From Cupriavidus taiwanensis (GTDB lineage Bacteria > Pseudomonadota > Gammaproteobacteria > Burkholderiales > Burkholderiaceae), in contig NZ_LT976854.1 of the NCBI RefSeq assembly GCF_900249755.1, positions 1,774,927-1,838,926 of the forward strand: a DNA stretch of 64,000 nucleotides, given 5' to 3'. The position numbers and the translations under genes are program-made. The notes below the pieces were generated by a model, which ran no database searches, was not told the DNA's origin, and saw only the letters and a list, made by a program, of their open reading frames with translations. Shown here piece after piece: positions 18,419 through 27,178 of this stretch; position 1 is the first letter of the stretch; each line of letters begins with the position of its first letter.

Positions 18419-19996
18419 TCAGGCTCCTCCGTGGACCGGGCAGCGCGCGGGATGCCCGCCGTGCCCGGCGCCGTCGGCTTGCGCCATCAGCCGTTGATAC
18501 AGTTCGCGGTAGCTGCCCACCATGCGCTCCTGGGTGTAGTAGCGCTCGACGCGCGCCACGCCGGCGGCCTGGGCCGCCTGCCAGCGCACCGGGTCGCGCA
18601 GCAGCCCGAGCGCGGCCGCGGCCAGCGCGGCGGGGTCGGCAATGCGCACCACCTCGCCGGCCGGGCCCAGTGCGGCATCGTCGCCGGGCAGGCCGAACAG
18701 CAGCTCGCGGCATGAGCCCACGTCGGTGGTCACGCACGGCACGCCCGCGGCAAAGCCTTCCAGCACCACCAGCGGCAGCGCTTCGCTGATCGAGCTGAGC
18801 ACCAGCACGCCCACCTGCGGCAGCAGCGCGTCGATGCGCTGGAAGCCCAGGAATTTCACCTTCTGACCCAGCCCCAGGCTCTCGGCCAGGCTGCGGCATT
18901 CGCGCGCGTATTCCGGGTCTTCGTCCTCCGGGCCGGCAATCCAGCCTTCGGCATCGGGGTATTCGCGCACCACCGTCAGCATCGCGCGGATAAAGGTCTT
19001 GACGTCCTTGATCGGCACCACCCGGCCGATCAGGCACAGCACCGGCGGCACGCCGGGCTGGCGCTTGTCGCGCAGCGGTGCCAGGCGCGGCAGGTCGATG
19101 CCGTTGGGAATGCTGCGCGTGCGCGCCTCCGGGGCGCCGTCCTGCACCTGGCGGCGGCGGTTGCCCTCGTACAGCGCGACGATGTCGTCGCCGGCGTCGT
19201 AGCAGACCCGGCCCAGGGTTTCGAAAAAGCGCACCCACAGCTCGCGGAAATAGCTGATCTGGGAGATGTCGCGCTCGAACACATTGCGGTTGTCGCGGAT
19301 CCACTGGCTCTGGAACAGGTCGATCTTGCGTTCCTTGGTGTAGATGCCATGCTCCGACACCAGCAGCGGGCGCTGGTTGCGGTGGCGCAGCAGCGCACCG
19401 AGAAAGCCCGCATAGCCGGTGGAAACGGTGTGATAGACGCGTGCCGGGATCAGCCCGTCGGCAATCCGCACCAGCTGCCACAGCGGCTTGTGCATGATGC
19501 GCACGGTCCAGAAGTAATCCGTGAACGACGGGTCGGTGCAGAAGCGCCGGTACTGGTCGGTGATGGTCTGCCAGGCACGGCGGCTGTACAGGAACGCGTC
19601 CTCGCCCAGCGCGCCGCCTTCGCGCAGCGCCGGCATCAGTTCGCGGATCAGGGCGCCGGCCTCGGCCTCGCGGCCGGGTTCGCGCAGCAGGTCGTGCAGG
19701 CGGTCAGAGGCATCGAAGGCCCTGGCATCGCCGCTGCGGCCCTGCACCAGCGGTGGCGGCGGGAAGTCATAGAGGTAGTGCGTTTCCAGGTGCACCACGT
19801 TGGCCGGCAGCTGGTAGGCCATGTCGCCATAGTCCTCGCGCCGGCTACCGATGAAGACGATGCCGAAGCGCAGCTCCGGGAACGCGCGGATCATCTGGTT
19901 GACCCAGCTCGATACGCCGCCGCTCACGTACGGGAAGGTGCCTTCGAGCAGCAGCATGACGTCGGCCGACGCCGCTTTCAACAGGATCTCGCTCAT
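18419..19996 (-). CDS. pelF: Pel glycosyltransferase PelF (GT4)
   Basis: Cytosolic glycosyltransferase of 525 aa that uses a UDP-sugar to build the Pel polymer. It starts MSEILLKAASADVMLLLEG, with the PelF N-terminal motif TFPYVSGGVSSWVNQMI. The C-terminal GT-B half has RSIPNGIDL, a Rossmann region with LIGRVVPIKDVKTFI, and the GT4 EX7E motif in ISEALPLVVLEG followed by GVPCVTTDVG. The start overlaps the pelE stop by 4 nt (ATGA). A shortened C-terminal tail rich in Gly/His (GAGHGGHPARCP) is a minor oddity. Confidence 0.96.
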   Translation of the reverse strand: MSEILLKAASADVMLLLEGTFPYVSGGVSSWVNQMIRAFPELRFGIVFIGSRREDYGDMAYQLPANVVHLETHYLYDFPPPPLVQGRSGDARAFDASDRLHDLLREPGREAEAGALIRELMPALREGGALGEDAFLYSRRAWQTITDQYRRFCTDPSFTDYFWTVRIMHKPLWQLVRIADGLIPARVYHTVSTGYAGFLGALLRHRNQRPLLVSEHGIYTKERKIDLFQSQWIRDNRNVFERDISQISYFRELWVRFFETLGRVCYDAGDDIVALYEGNRRRQVQDGAPEARTRSIPNGIDLPRLAPLRDKRQPGVPPVLCLIGRVVPIKDVKTFIRAMLTVVREYPDAEGWIAGPEDEDPEYARECRSLAESLGLGQKVKFLGFQRIDALLPQVGVLVLSSISEALPLVVLEGFAAGVPCVTTDVGSCRELLFGLPGDDAALGPAGEVVRIADPAALAAAALGLLRDPVRWQAAQAAGVARVERYYTQERMVGSYRELYQRLMAQADGAGHGGHPARCPVHGGA

Positions 19997-20979
19997 GATT
20001 GCCAGTACCGCAGCAGGGGCCGCACCAGCGGGAGCGGCGAAGGGCTGTCAAACGATGCCATCAGCTGGCGCACCGCGGCGTAGTCGCGCTCCAGGTAGGC
20101 GGCTTCGGCCAGGTGCGGCAGCACGCGCTCGCGCGCGAAGCCGAGCGCTTCGGCGCGCTGCAGCCAGGCGCGCGCCTCGCGCGGGGCGTTGCGCGCCAGC
20201 GCCAGGCGCCCGCGCATGTACCACAGCGAGGCATTGCTGTCGTCATGCGACAGCGCCGCGCTGGCGTAGCGCTCGACCTGGCTGGCGGTATAGCGGTAGA
20301 CGTCGCCTTGCACCAGGTTCTGGTAGATCAGTTCCCAGTACAAGTCGGCCAGGCGCTTGCTGATTTCGGCGCGCTCGCCCGGGCTGTAGGCGCTTTCCAG
20401 CCGCGGCAGCTCGGCCAGGATCTGCTGGGTCAGCTGCTTTTCGGCGCCGTCCAGCATGCCGTAGGCCAGCAGCCGGATATCGTCGGCACTGTCGGCCAGC
20501 AGCTCGCGCAGCACCGGGCTGACGGTGCGCGCCGGCATCGACTGCATCGCCACCAGCGCGGTCATGCGCTCGGGCAGCGGCGCGCGGGCATTGCCCAGCT
20601 GCGCCCGCAGCCGCGCGCCGCCGCCGTGCGTGACGCGCGACATCAGGTGCGTGACGAACTCGGGCAGGCCCACGGTGCCGATGCCGCTGGTATCGATGCG
20701 CCGGGGGAACAGCTTCGACAGCAGGTAGCTGCCCACGCATACCAGCGCGCCGCCGAGCGGCACGAAAAAGCAGAACAGCGCCAGGAAGCCATAGCTCCAC
20801 CCGAACGGCACGCGCAGGCGCCGCGGCAGCAGCCGCCACAGCACCAGCCCGGTCAGCGCTGCGGCCACCGCCTGCATGCCGAGGAACGCCAGCAGCAGCG
20901 CGGTGCTGTTGCCGGCGCGCGCCAGCAGCGCCAGCGCGGCGATCTGGGCGGCGAGGCCGCCGGCGCCGAGCTTAAACAT
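19993..20979 (-). CDS. pelE: Pel inner-membrane TPR protein PelE
   Basis: A 328-aa protein (329 in P. aeruginosa) starting MFKLGAGGLAAQIAA at 20979, 8 nt inside pelD. Two or three N-terminal transmembrane helices (residues ~5-95) precede a helical TPR-like cytoplasmic domain, for example ASLWYMRGRLALARNAPREA and FARERVLPHLAEAAYLERDY. PelE is thought to bridge PelD, PelF and PelG in the membrane synthase complex. The longer upstream open frame is only the shadow of pelD. Confidence 0.93.
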   Translation of the reverse strand: MFKLGAGGLAAQIAALALLARAGNSTALLLAFLGMQAVAAALTGLVLWRLLPRRLRVPFGWSYGFLALFCFFVPLGGALVCVGSYLLSKLFPRRIDTSGIGTVGLPEFVTHLMSRVTHGGGARLRAQLGNARAPLPERMTALVAMQSMPARTVSPVLRELLADSADDIRLLAYGMLDGAEKQLTQQILAELPRLESAYSPGERAEISKRLADLYWELIYQNLVQGDVYRYTASQVERYASAALSHDDSNASLWYMRGRLALARNAPREARAWLQRAEALGFARERVLPHLAEAAYLERDYAAVRQLMASFDSPSPLPLVRPLLRYWQS

Positions 20980-22402
20980 GGGGCGCTTCCCCGGCCGCCG
21001 GCCTGGATGGCGCGACCGATCCGTCCACCTGGGCGCGGCGCAGCAGCTTGACCAGCGCCTCTTCGGCGCCGGTGGCGGGCACCGCCAGTGTGTAGACGCC
21101 GATGCCGGCGCTGGTGAAGTCGGTGCCGAACTGCGCGCGCAGCATGTCTTCGATGCGCACCAGGTAGGCCGCCACCGCCTGCGCATCGGACAGCGGCATC
21201 AGCGTCAGCATGGCGCGGTGGTGGGCGTTGACCAGCGGCCAGGCCACGTCCAGCGCGCGCCGGCTGCGCACCACCTGCTCGAACAGCGCGTCGCGCTCGG
21301 GATCGGTGTCGAACACCAGCGCCACCACCGAACTGGCGATGCCGGTCTCGCGCTGCAGCCGCGACAGGCGCGCGTAGTCCAGCGCAAACGGATACGGGCA
21401 TGCCGGCAGCGCGGCCTGGATGGTGCGTGTGGCGCCGGCATGCTCGACGCCGTCGGCGTAGTAGCCGAGCAGCACCATCAGCATCTGCAGGTTTTCATAG
21501 CTGAGCGACAGGAACGGCATGCGTTCCACCACCAGCAGGCCGATCAGGTGGTCGGAGCCCGCCAGCACCGGTGCCACCGCGACGTAGCGCGTGCGGGCCT
21601 CGTGCTGCAGGCCGTCGGCGCGCAGGTGGGCCAGCTGGCGCGTGTCCAGGCAGTGGCGCACCAGTGGATCGGTGGTATCGAGCGTGAAGGCCGGGCCGAT
21701 GCTGGCCGCGGGCTCGGCGTCGACACGCTCGCCATCGCAGGCGTACAGCGCGGCCGCGCAGGCCTGCGCCACCACCTGCAGCACCGGCTGCGCGCCGGCC
21801 AGCACGTGGCCGCCGCGCGCCGCTTCCTCCAGTGCCACGCCGCGCAGCTGCGACAGGGTGTCGCGCAGCGTGGTGGGCCGCGCCAGCAGGTCGTTTTCCA
21901 GCCGCGCGTGCGAAATGCGCAGCAGGTAGTGGTTCTTGGTCAGCGCCGCCAGGCGCTCGTCCAGGTAGCGGTTGACGGCGCGGGCGCGCGCCAGGCGCGT
22001 GCCCCAGATATCGCCGAACTGCCCGGCCACCAGCACCAGCAGCAGGCCGCCGAGGAAAAACAGGCGCGGGAACGGGCCGGTCATGACGCCGGTCTGGTGG
22101 TACAGGTACCAGGCGCCCAGCAGCATCAGCACGCCGCCCACGCCGATCAGCGTGCCGTAGCGCAGCGCCAGGATCACCGGCAGCAGCCAGGCCCACGGAA
22201 AGCCCATGCCCAGCAGCAGCGGGTTCTGCGGCAGCACCAGCCAGGCCAGCCCCAGCGCGGCCAGCATTGCCACTACCAGTTCCACCACGGCGGCGGGCCC
22301 GGTGACCGCGGGCGCGAGCAGGCGCGCATAGCGCCCGCCCAGGCCGATGCCCTGCCCCTGCCGCGCGCGATAGGTGTTGTCAGCCGTCTTGGCCACGCTC
22401 AT
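20972..22402 (-). CDS. pelD: c-di-GMP receptor PelD
   Basis: A 476-aa membrane protein that switches on Pel synthesis when it binds c-di-GMP. Four N-terminal helices (residues ~35-130) are followed by a helical linker, a GAF domain (~170-310, with YVAVAPVLAGSDHLIGLLVVE) and a degenerate GGDEF domain (~330-460) lacking GGDEF. The I-site is visible: R382-A-L-D385 in RSRRALDVAW, and a second Arg around 416, matching the spacing of the P. aeruginosa RxxD and its partner Arg. Regulation by c-di-GMP is therefore expected to be intact. Confidence 0.94.
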   Translation of the reverse strand: MSVAKTADNTYRARQGQGIGLGGRYARLLAPAVTGPAAVVELVVAMLAALGLAWLVLPQNPLLLGMGFPWAWLLPVILALRYGTLIGVGGVLMLLGAWYLYHQTGVMTGPFPRLFFLGGLLLVLVAGQFGDIWGTRLARARAVNRYLDERLAALTKNHYLLRISHARLENDLLARPTTLRDTLSQLRGVALEEAARGGHVLAGAQPVLQVVAQACAAALYACDGERVDAEPAASIGPAFTLDTTDPLVRHCLDTRQLAHLRADGLQHEARTRYVAVAPVLAGSDHLIGLLVVERMPFLSLSYENLQMLMVLLGYYADGVEHAGATRTIQAALPACPYPFALDYARLSRLQRETGIASSVVALVFDTDPERDALFEQVVRSRRALDVAWPLVNAHHRAMLTLMPLSDAQAVAAYLVRIEDMLRAQFGTDFTSAGIGVYTLAVPATGAEEALVKLLRRAQVDGSVAPSRPAAGEAPHV

Positions 22403-22467
22403 CCCCTTGCTTCAACCCATCCATCGCCGCGCTGGCGCGGCGTCGTGCTGCGCATCGCCATGCCGCC

Positions 22468-23043
22468 TCAGCCCTGCATCAGCGGCGCCAGCAGCCGGCG
22501 CAGCAGCTTCTGCGCGGTGCCCGACAGCGAGGCGCGGCTCCAGCCGCTGTCGCTGCCGGTGGCGGACCAGACCACTTCGCCGCTGTTCACGTCGAGCAGC
22601 TGCAGCGAGATGCCGACCGCCGGCTCGCCATCCACACCCACCTTGTAGCGCCATTCCTGCACCGCGCCGGTCAGCGCATAGCGCGCCTTCTCGGCGCGCG
22701 CCCATTCCAGCGCCTTGCCCACCGCCTCGCGCTCGGCCGGCTCGAACAGGGTCTCGGGGTTTAGCGCGGCGGGATAGCGCTTCAGGCTGGCCACGCCGCC
22801 GCTCTTGAGCAGGCTTTCCGCAATCGCTTCGGCGCGCAGTCCGGCCTGCGGCGTCTCGGTGTAGTTGACGATCGGCAGCACCGCGATGGTCTCGCCGCGC
22901 GCCAGCGCCGGCGCGCGCCCCACGTCCGTCACCGCGCAGCCCGCCAGCCACAGCGCCGCGCCCAGCGCGCCGCACCATGCCGCCAGCCGCTTCGCCACCG
23001 TCCTGCCCGTCTTGCCTGCCGTGCCCGCTGCTTGCTTGTTCAT
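22468..23043 (-). CDS. pelC: Outer-membrane lipoprotein PelC
   Basis: A 191-aa lipoprotein. I choose the ATG at 23043 (MNKQAAGTAGKTGRT), preceded by AAAAGGGGATCAAC, over the ATG 27 nt upstream. The lipobox LAGC is near residue 40, so the leader is long. The mature part (IAVLPIVNYTETPQAG, ARYALTGAVQEWRYKVG, ISLQLLDVNSGEVVW) matches PelC, which forms a 12-subunit ring that funnels Pel to PelB. It lies 65 bp upstream of pelD and 55 bp downstream of pelB. Confidence 0.93.
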   Translation of the reverse strand: MNKQAAGTAGKTGRTVAKRLAAWCGALGAALWLAGCAVTDVGRAPALARGETIAVLPIVNYTETPQAGLRAEAIAESLLKSGGVASLKRYPAALNPETLFEPAEREAVGKALEWARAEKARYALTGAVQEWRYKVGVDGEPAVGISLQLLDVNSGEVVWSATGSDSGWSRASLSGTAQKLLRRLLAPLMQG

Positions 23044-23098
23044 GTTGATCCCCTTTTTCCGTATTGCCATGTCTTGTTGATGCCTGCCCCGCCACCGC

Positions 23099-26000
23099 TC
23101 AGTACAGCCAGCGGTAGCGCAATCCCAGTTCCGTCATCGGCCGCCCGCCGTTGCGCGCCGCGGTCTCATGCGAGACGTAGAGCGCCAGGTGGTCGTTGCC
23201 GAGCACCGACCCCGCCACGCCGCCCTGCACGCGGAAGTTCTGCCGCGCGCGGGTGTCGTGCAGCAGCCCCACCTCGCCGAACGGCCGCCACTTGCGGGTG
23301 TATTCGTCCAGCAGCTCGGTGCCGAAGCCGAACAGCACGCCGGCCTGCGTGAAGCCCTGCGGCATGTAGAACGCCGGCGTCGCGGCGTCGCCGGCCGGCA
23401 CCAGCGAGGCCAGCCGCGGCGTCAGGCTGCTGCCCTGCGTGCTGTAGCTGGCATGGGTGGCGACCACGCGCACGGTGTAGTCCGGATACGCGGTGCGGAT
23501 CTTGTAGCCGGCCTCGACGTCATAGACCATGCCGTGGCCGAGCGTGCTGCGGTCCTGGCCGCGGAAGCGGCTGTACTCGATGCGCGCGCCGACGAACTCG
23601 CGCAGGCTGAAGCGCCACGTCGCCCCCAGTCCGAGCACGTCCTTGGCGCCGCCCACGCGCAGCGGCGCGGACTCGTCGGCCGGCTGGTTGAGCCCGGCCA
23701 GCGTGCTGAACTGCAGCCGTCCCTGCTGGTTCCACTCGCCGAAGAAGCGCGCCGTGGCCATGGTGTCGAGGCCCTCGCGGTAGCCCGCGCTGGCGCGCCA
23801 GCGCCGGTGGTTGTCGCGGTAGCCCAGCGACAAGTCAGCGCTGCGGTCCGACGACGGCACGTTCACCAGTTGCTGCGGGTCGGTGCTGCGCTGGTCGCGC
23901 CAGCTGCCGCGCAGGTTCAGGTCGTAGCCGTCCCACAGCCGCACGCCGCCGGCCAGGCTGCCTTCGGTGAACTCCAGCGGCTTCTGGTGCATGAAGCGCA
24001 CGCGCGGCTCGATCGCCTGGGCGTTGAAGAGCAGCGTCTCGCGCAGCGTTTCCTGCAGCGCGTCATCGGAGCGCGCGCGCTCCTGGGTCTCGAAGGCCAG
24101 CGTCTGCGCCGCGCCAAGGCGGTCCAGCCGCTGGTTGGCCTCGATCTGGCTTGCCACCGGCACGCGGCCGGCCTGGCGCTCCAGGATGCGGTCCAGGCCG
24201 TTCAGGTCCTGCCGGTCCAGCGCGATCGCCACCTCGGCATACGCGGGGCGCTGCAGCCGGCTGGCGTACTGGCGCGCCAGCCACGCGCGCGCCAGCTCGC
24301 TGGATTCCGCCGACAGCGCCCACGCCAGCGCGGTATCGCGGCCGGCGGCCGACAGCGCCGCCTCGCGCCGCGCCGCATTGCGCACGACTTCGGCGGGGAC
24401 CGGCTCGCGCAGCGGCGGCAGACCCTCGATCTCGCCCAGCTGCGACCTCGCGCCCACGCCTGGCGGCCCCAGTTCGCGCGCCGCCGTGGAGGCGCGGTCG
24501 GCGCGCAGCATCTGGATCACCAGCGCGCGCGAGACGTCGCCCGAGGCGAAGATCTGGCCCAGCGCCACGGTCTGGCGGCGCAGGTCCGCGCGCGACGGCG
24601 CGCCCGAGGCGTTCTCCTGCTCCTCGTCGCCGTCGGTGTGGTCCGGGCGCATGCGGTCAGCGCCCGCGCCGCGCAGGGCCCAGCCGCGATGCAGGTCGAC
24701 CCAGGCCTGGCGGCGCACGCGCCAGGCCATGTCGGTCTGGCCGATGGCTTCATAGGCGTCGGCCAGCAAGCTCAGCCACAACGGATCAGCGCTCTTGCCG
24801 TCATTGAGCTTGCGCAGGTAATGCAGCGCCGCGCGCCCGTCCTGGAAGCGCATATGGCCGGCGGCGAAAGCGCCCCACAGGTCGGGATTGTCTTCGGCCT
24901 GGTCCTGCACGCGGCGCATCACCGCGCGCACCTCGGTATCGGTGCCCTGGTCGACCAGCGTCCACAGCAGCGCCGCCAGCGTTTCGCTGTCGGCATCCGG
25001 CAGACCGGCGGCGTGACGCAAATCGGCCAGGGCCTGCTCGCGCTGGCCGGTCACGCGGTAATACTCGGCGCGCCGCATCAGGAAGCGGCTCGACTGCCAC
25101 GCCGCGCGGCGCTGCCCGGCGCTCATGTCCTGCAGCAGGCCCTCGATGCGGCGGTAGGCATGGGCGCGCGTGTAGTAGTACAGCGCCAGTTCCAGCGAAG
25201 CCGGGTTGCCGCCGCGGCGCCAGTCGGCCTCGGCGATGCGGCCGGCGTCGATGGGCGTCTTGTCGTAGTAGGCGATCAGGTTGGAGAAGTCGGCTTCCTG
25301 CGTGTCGCGGACCTCGTCCATGCAATCGTTGCGCGCCGGGCCCGCGGGCAGTTGCAGGCAGTGCTCGTCGCGGGTCTGCGCCGCCGCCACCATCAGGTGG
25401 CGGTAGCCGTCCTGGAGCAGGTCGTCGCGCTGGTTGAGCCGGGCCAGCTCGGTAAACGTGCGCCAGAACAGCAGGTCGCGCGGGCCCGCGGCGGCGCGCG
25501 CGGGCAGCATCGCGTCCAGCGCCGGCGCCAGCCGGCCGCGCACATAAAGCAGGTTGGCCAGCTTGAGCGCATAGGCCGGGCGCGGGCCGAAGCGCTGCTG
25601 CAGCTGGGTATAGAGCTGGAAGGCGCGTTCGTCCTTGCCGGCGCGCTCGGCCAGCGCGGCGTGGCGCTCCATGATGTCGCGCGCCCTGGGGCCGTGGCTC
25701 AGGCCTTCCAGGAAGCGCATGGCCTCTTCCGGCTCGCCCAGGCGTTCGTAGGCGGCCACCACCTGGTCCACCGTCTGCAGGTCCGAGCCGCCCGCGCGGT
25801 GGCGCAGCGCGGCCAGGTAGGCGCGATCGTCGGACAGCCCCGGCGCAAGCCGCATCACCGCATCCCAGGCGCGCTCGTCGTTGGTGGCGCGGGCATAGTC
25901 GAGCCAGCTCTTCAGCGCCACGGCCGGCTGGCGGTTCCATTCCGCCACCTGCGCCAGCCGCTCGCGCCAGACCGGCTCTGCCGGCAGCCGGCGCACCGCG

Positions 26001-27178
26001 GTCTCGGCCACGCGCTGGGCCTGGTCGAGCTTGCCCGCGGCCAGGAACACGCGATAGGCCAGCTCGTAGTCCTCGGCATTGAACTTCGCCTCGTCGCGCT
26101 GCGCGGGCGCGCCCTCCTGCGCCGCGATCTTGCGCACGCCCAGCTGCCCGGCAGCGGCCAGCGCCTCGCGCAGTGCCAGGCCGCGCGGCCCGTCGAGAAA
26201 CACCACGCCGTGGCCGCCCCACGGCTGGCTGGCGGCGATGCGCCGTGCCTCGGCCTGGTAGGAGGCCAGCGCCGCCTGCCCCGCATGGCCGGTGTCGCGC
26301 AGCCGCGCCGACACCTTCAGCAGCCGCTCGACATAGCGGCTGGCCTGCTCCGGCTTGTTGGCCGCCAGCGCCAGCCGGGTCAGGTAGCGCAGCACCTCGG
26401 GGTCGTCGAGCAGCTTGCCGCCGTGGCGCTCGGCCTGCGCCAGCGCCTCGTCCAGCAGGTTGCCCGACTGCAGCGTCTGCACCGCCTTCAGGAACAGCGC
26501 GCGCCGCTCGGCCAGCGTGGTCGCGGCGGCCTGCTGCGCGAACAGCGCGTTGGCGGCGTCGCGGTAGTCGCCGCCGGCAATCGCCATCTCTGCCAGCTGG
26601 CGGTTCCAGAACGCCGCGTTATTGCGGTCCTGCGCGGCCAGCGCGGTGTAGAACCTGCGCATGGCCTGCTGCGCGCCGGCCTGGCGTGCCTGCGTCGCCA
26701 GCGCCTGCAGGTCCGCCAGGCTCCAGCGGCGGCCGGCGGCCTGGTCCAGCAGGCTGCGCAGCTGCACCAGGTTCTGTTCACGTTCGGCCGTTTCCGGCAG
26801 CGCGGCCCAGGCGCGCTGCTGCGCGATCTCGATGCGCGTGCGCAGCACCTGGCCCGACAGGTCGGTGCCCTGCACCGCCTGCATCCGCTCCAGCATGGCC
26901 TGTGCCTCTTCCAGGCGGCCGGTGCGCGCGTACTGCTCGGCCAGCACGCCCATGAAGGCGGGATCGTCGGGCGTGACCCGCCACCAGGCTTCCAGGTAGG
27001 CCATGGTCAGCCCGTCGATGGTGCGGCCATGCCCGAGCAGCCGCTCGCGCAGCGTCTCGCGCGGGAACATCAGCGCCAGGCCGATGCCCACGATCGCGGT
27101 AAAGGTCAGCACCAGCGTCGGCGGCAGCAGCCGCTCGCGCTCAGCCGGCGCAGCGGACTTCGACTTGTTGCCTGACAT
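23099..27178 (-). CDS. pelB: Pel outer-membrane porin and TPR scaffold PelB
   Basis: A 1359-aa protein (about 1190 in P. aeruginosa) that secretes Pel across the outer membrane. One N-terminal transmembrane helix (~20-40) leads to a very long periplasmic TPR superhelix (about residues 60-1000, many LxxLAxxxGRxxEA-like units). The final ~330 residues form a 16-stranded barrel of alternating aromatic strands ending ELGLRYRWLY. The periplasmic TPRs dock PelA. It overlaps pelA by 38 nt. A low-complexity acidic insert (DHTDGDEEQENASG) lies near residue 845. The extra ~165 residues appear to be in the TPR part. Confidence 0.95.
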   Translation of the reverse strand: MSGNKSKSAAPAERERLLPPTLVLTFTAIVGIGLALMFPRETLRERLLGHGRTIDGLTMAYLEAWWRVTPDDPAFMGVLAEQYARTGRLEEAQAMLERMQAVQGTDLSGQVLRTRIEIAQQRAWAALPETAEREQNLVQLRSLLDQAAGRRWSLADLQALATQARQAGAQQAMRRFYTALAAQDRNNAAFWNRQLAEMAIAGGDYRDAANALFAQQAAATTLAERRALFLKAVQTLQSGNLLDEALAQAERHGGKLLDDPEVLRYLTRLALAANKPEQASRYVERLLKVSARLRDTGHAGQAALASYQAEARRIAASQPWGGHGVVFLDGPRGLALREALAAAGQLGVRKIAAQEGAPAQRDEAKFNAEDYELAYRVFLAAGKLDQAQRVAETAVRRLPAEPVWRERLAQVAEWNRQPAVALKSWLDYARATNDERAWDAVMRLAPGLSDDRAYLAALRHRAGGSDLQTVDQVVAAYERLGEPEEAMRFLEGLSHGPRARDIMERHAALAERAGKDERAFQLYTQLQQRFGPRPAYALKLANLLYVRGRLAPALDAMLPARAAAGPRDLLFWRTFTELARLNQRDDLLQDGYRHLMVAAAQTRDEHCLQLPAGPARNDCMDEVRDTQEADFSNLIAYYDKTPIDAGRIAEADWRRGGNPASLELALYYYTRAHAYRRIEGLLQDMSAGQRRAAWQSSRFLMRRAEYYRVTGQREQALADLRHAAGLPDADSETLAALLWTLVDQGTDTEVRAVMRRVQDQAEDNPDLWGAFAAGHMRFQDGRAALHYLRKLNDGKSADPLWLSLLADAYEAIGQTDMAWRVRRQAWVDLHRGWALRGAGADRMRPDHTDGDEEQENASGAPSRADLRRQTVALGQIFASGDVSRALVIQMLRADRASTAARELGPPGVGARSQLGEIEGLPPLREPVPAEVVRNAARREAALSAAGRDTALAWALSAESSELARAWLARQYASRLQRPAYAEVAIALDRQDLNGLDRILERQAGRVPVASQIEANQRLDRLGAAQTLAFETQERARSDDALQETLRETLLFNAQAIEPRVRFMHQKPLEFTEGSLAGGVRLWDGYDLNLRGSWRDQRSTDPQQLVNVPSSDRSADLSLGYRDNHRRWRASAGYREGLDTMATARFFGEWNQQGRLQFSTLAGLNQPADESAPLRVGGAKDVLGLGATWRFSLREFVGARIEYSRFRGQDRSTLGHGMVYDVEAGYKIRTAYPDYTVRVVATHASYSTQGSSLTPRLASLVPAGDAATPAFYMPQGFTQAGVLFGFGTELLDEYTRKWRPFGEVGLLHDTRARQNFRVQGGVAGSVLGNDHLALYVSHETAARNGGRPMTELGLRYRWLY

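Noticed and set aside
23168-27175. A 1335-codon plus-strand open frame opposite pelB, and similar long antisense frames (e.g. 1782-3716, 47913-50909 beyond the real gene).
   Set aside because: They mirror real genes in very GC-rich DNA, are rich in Arg/Gln/His/Ala low-complexity sequence, and lack motifs or ribosome sites; they are codon-bias shadows.
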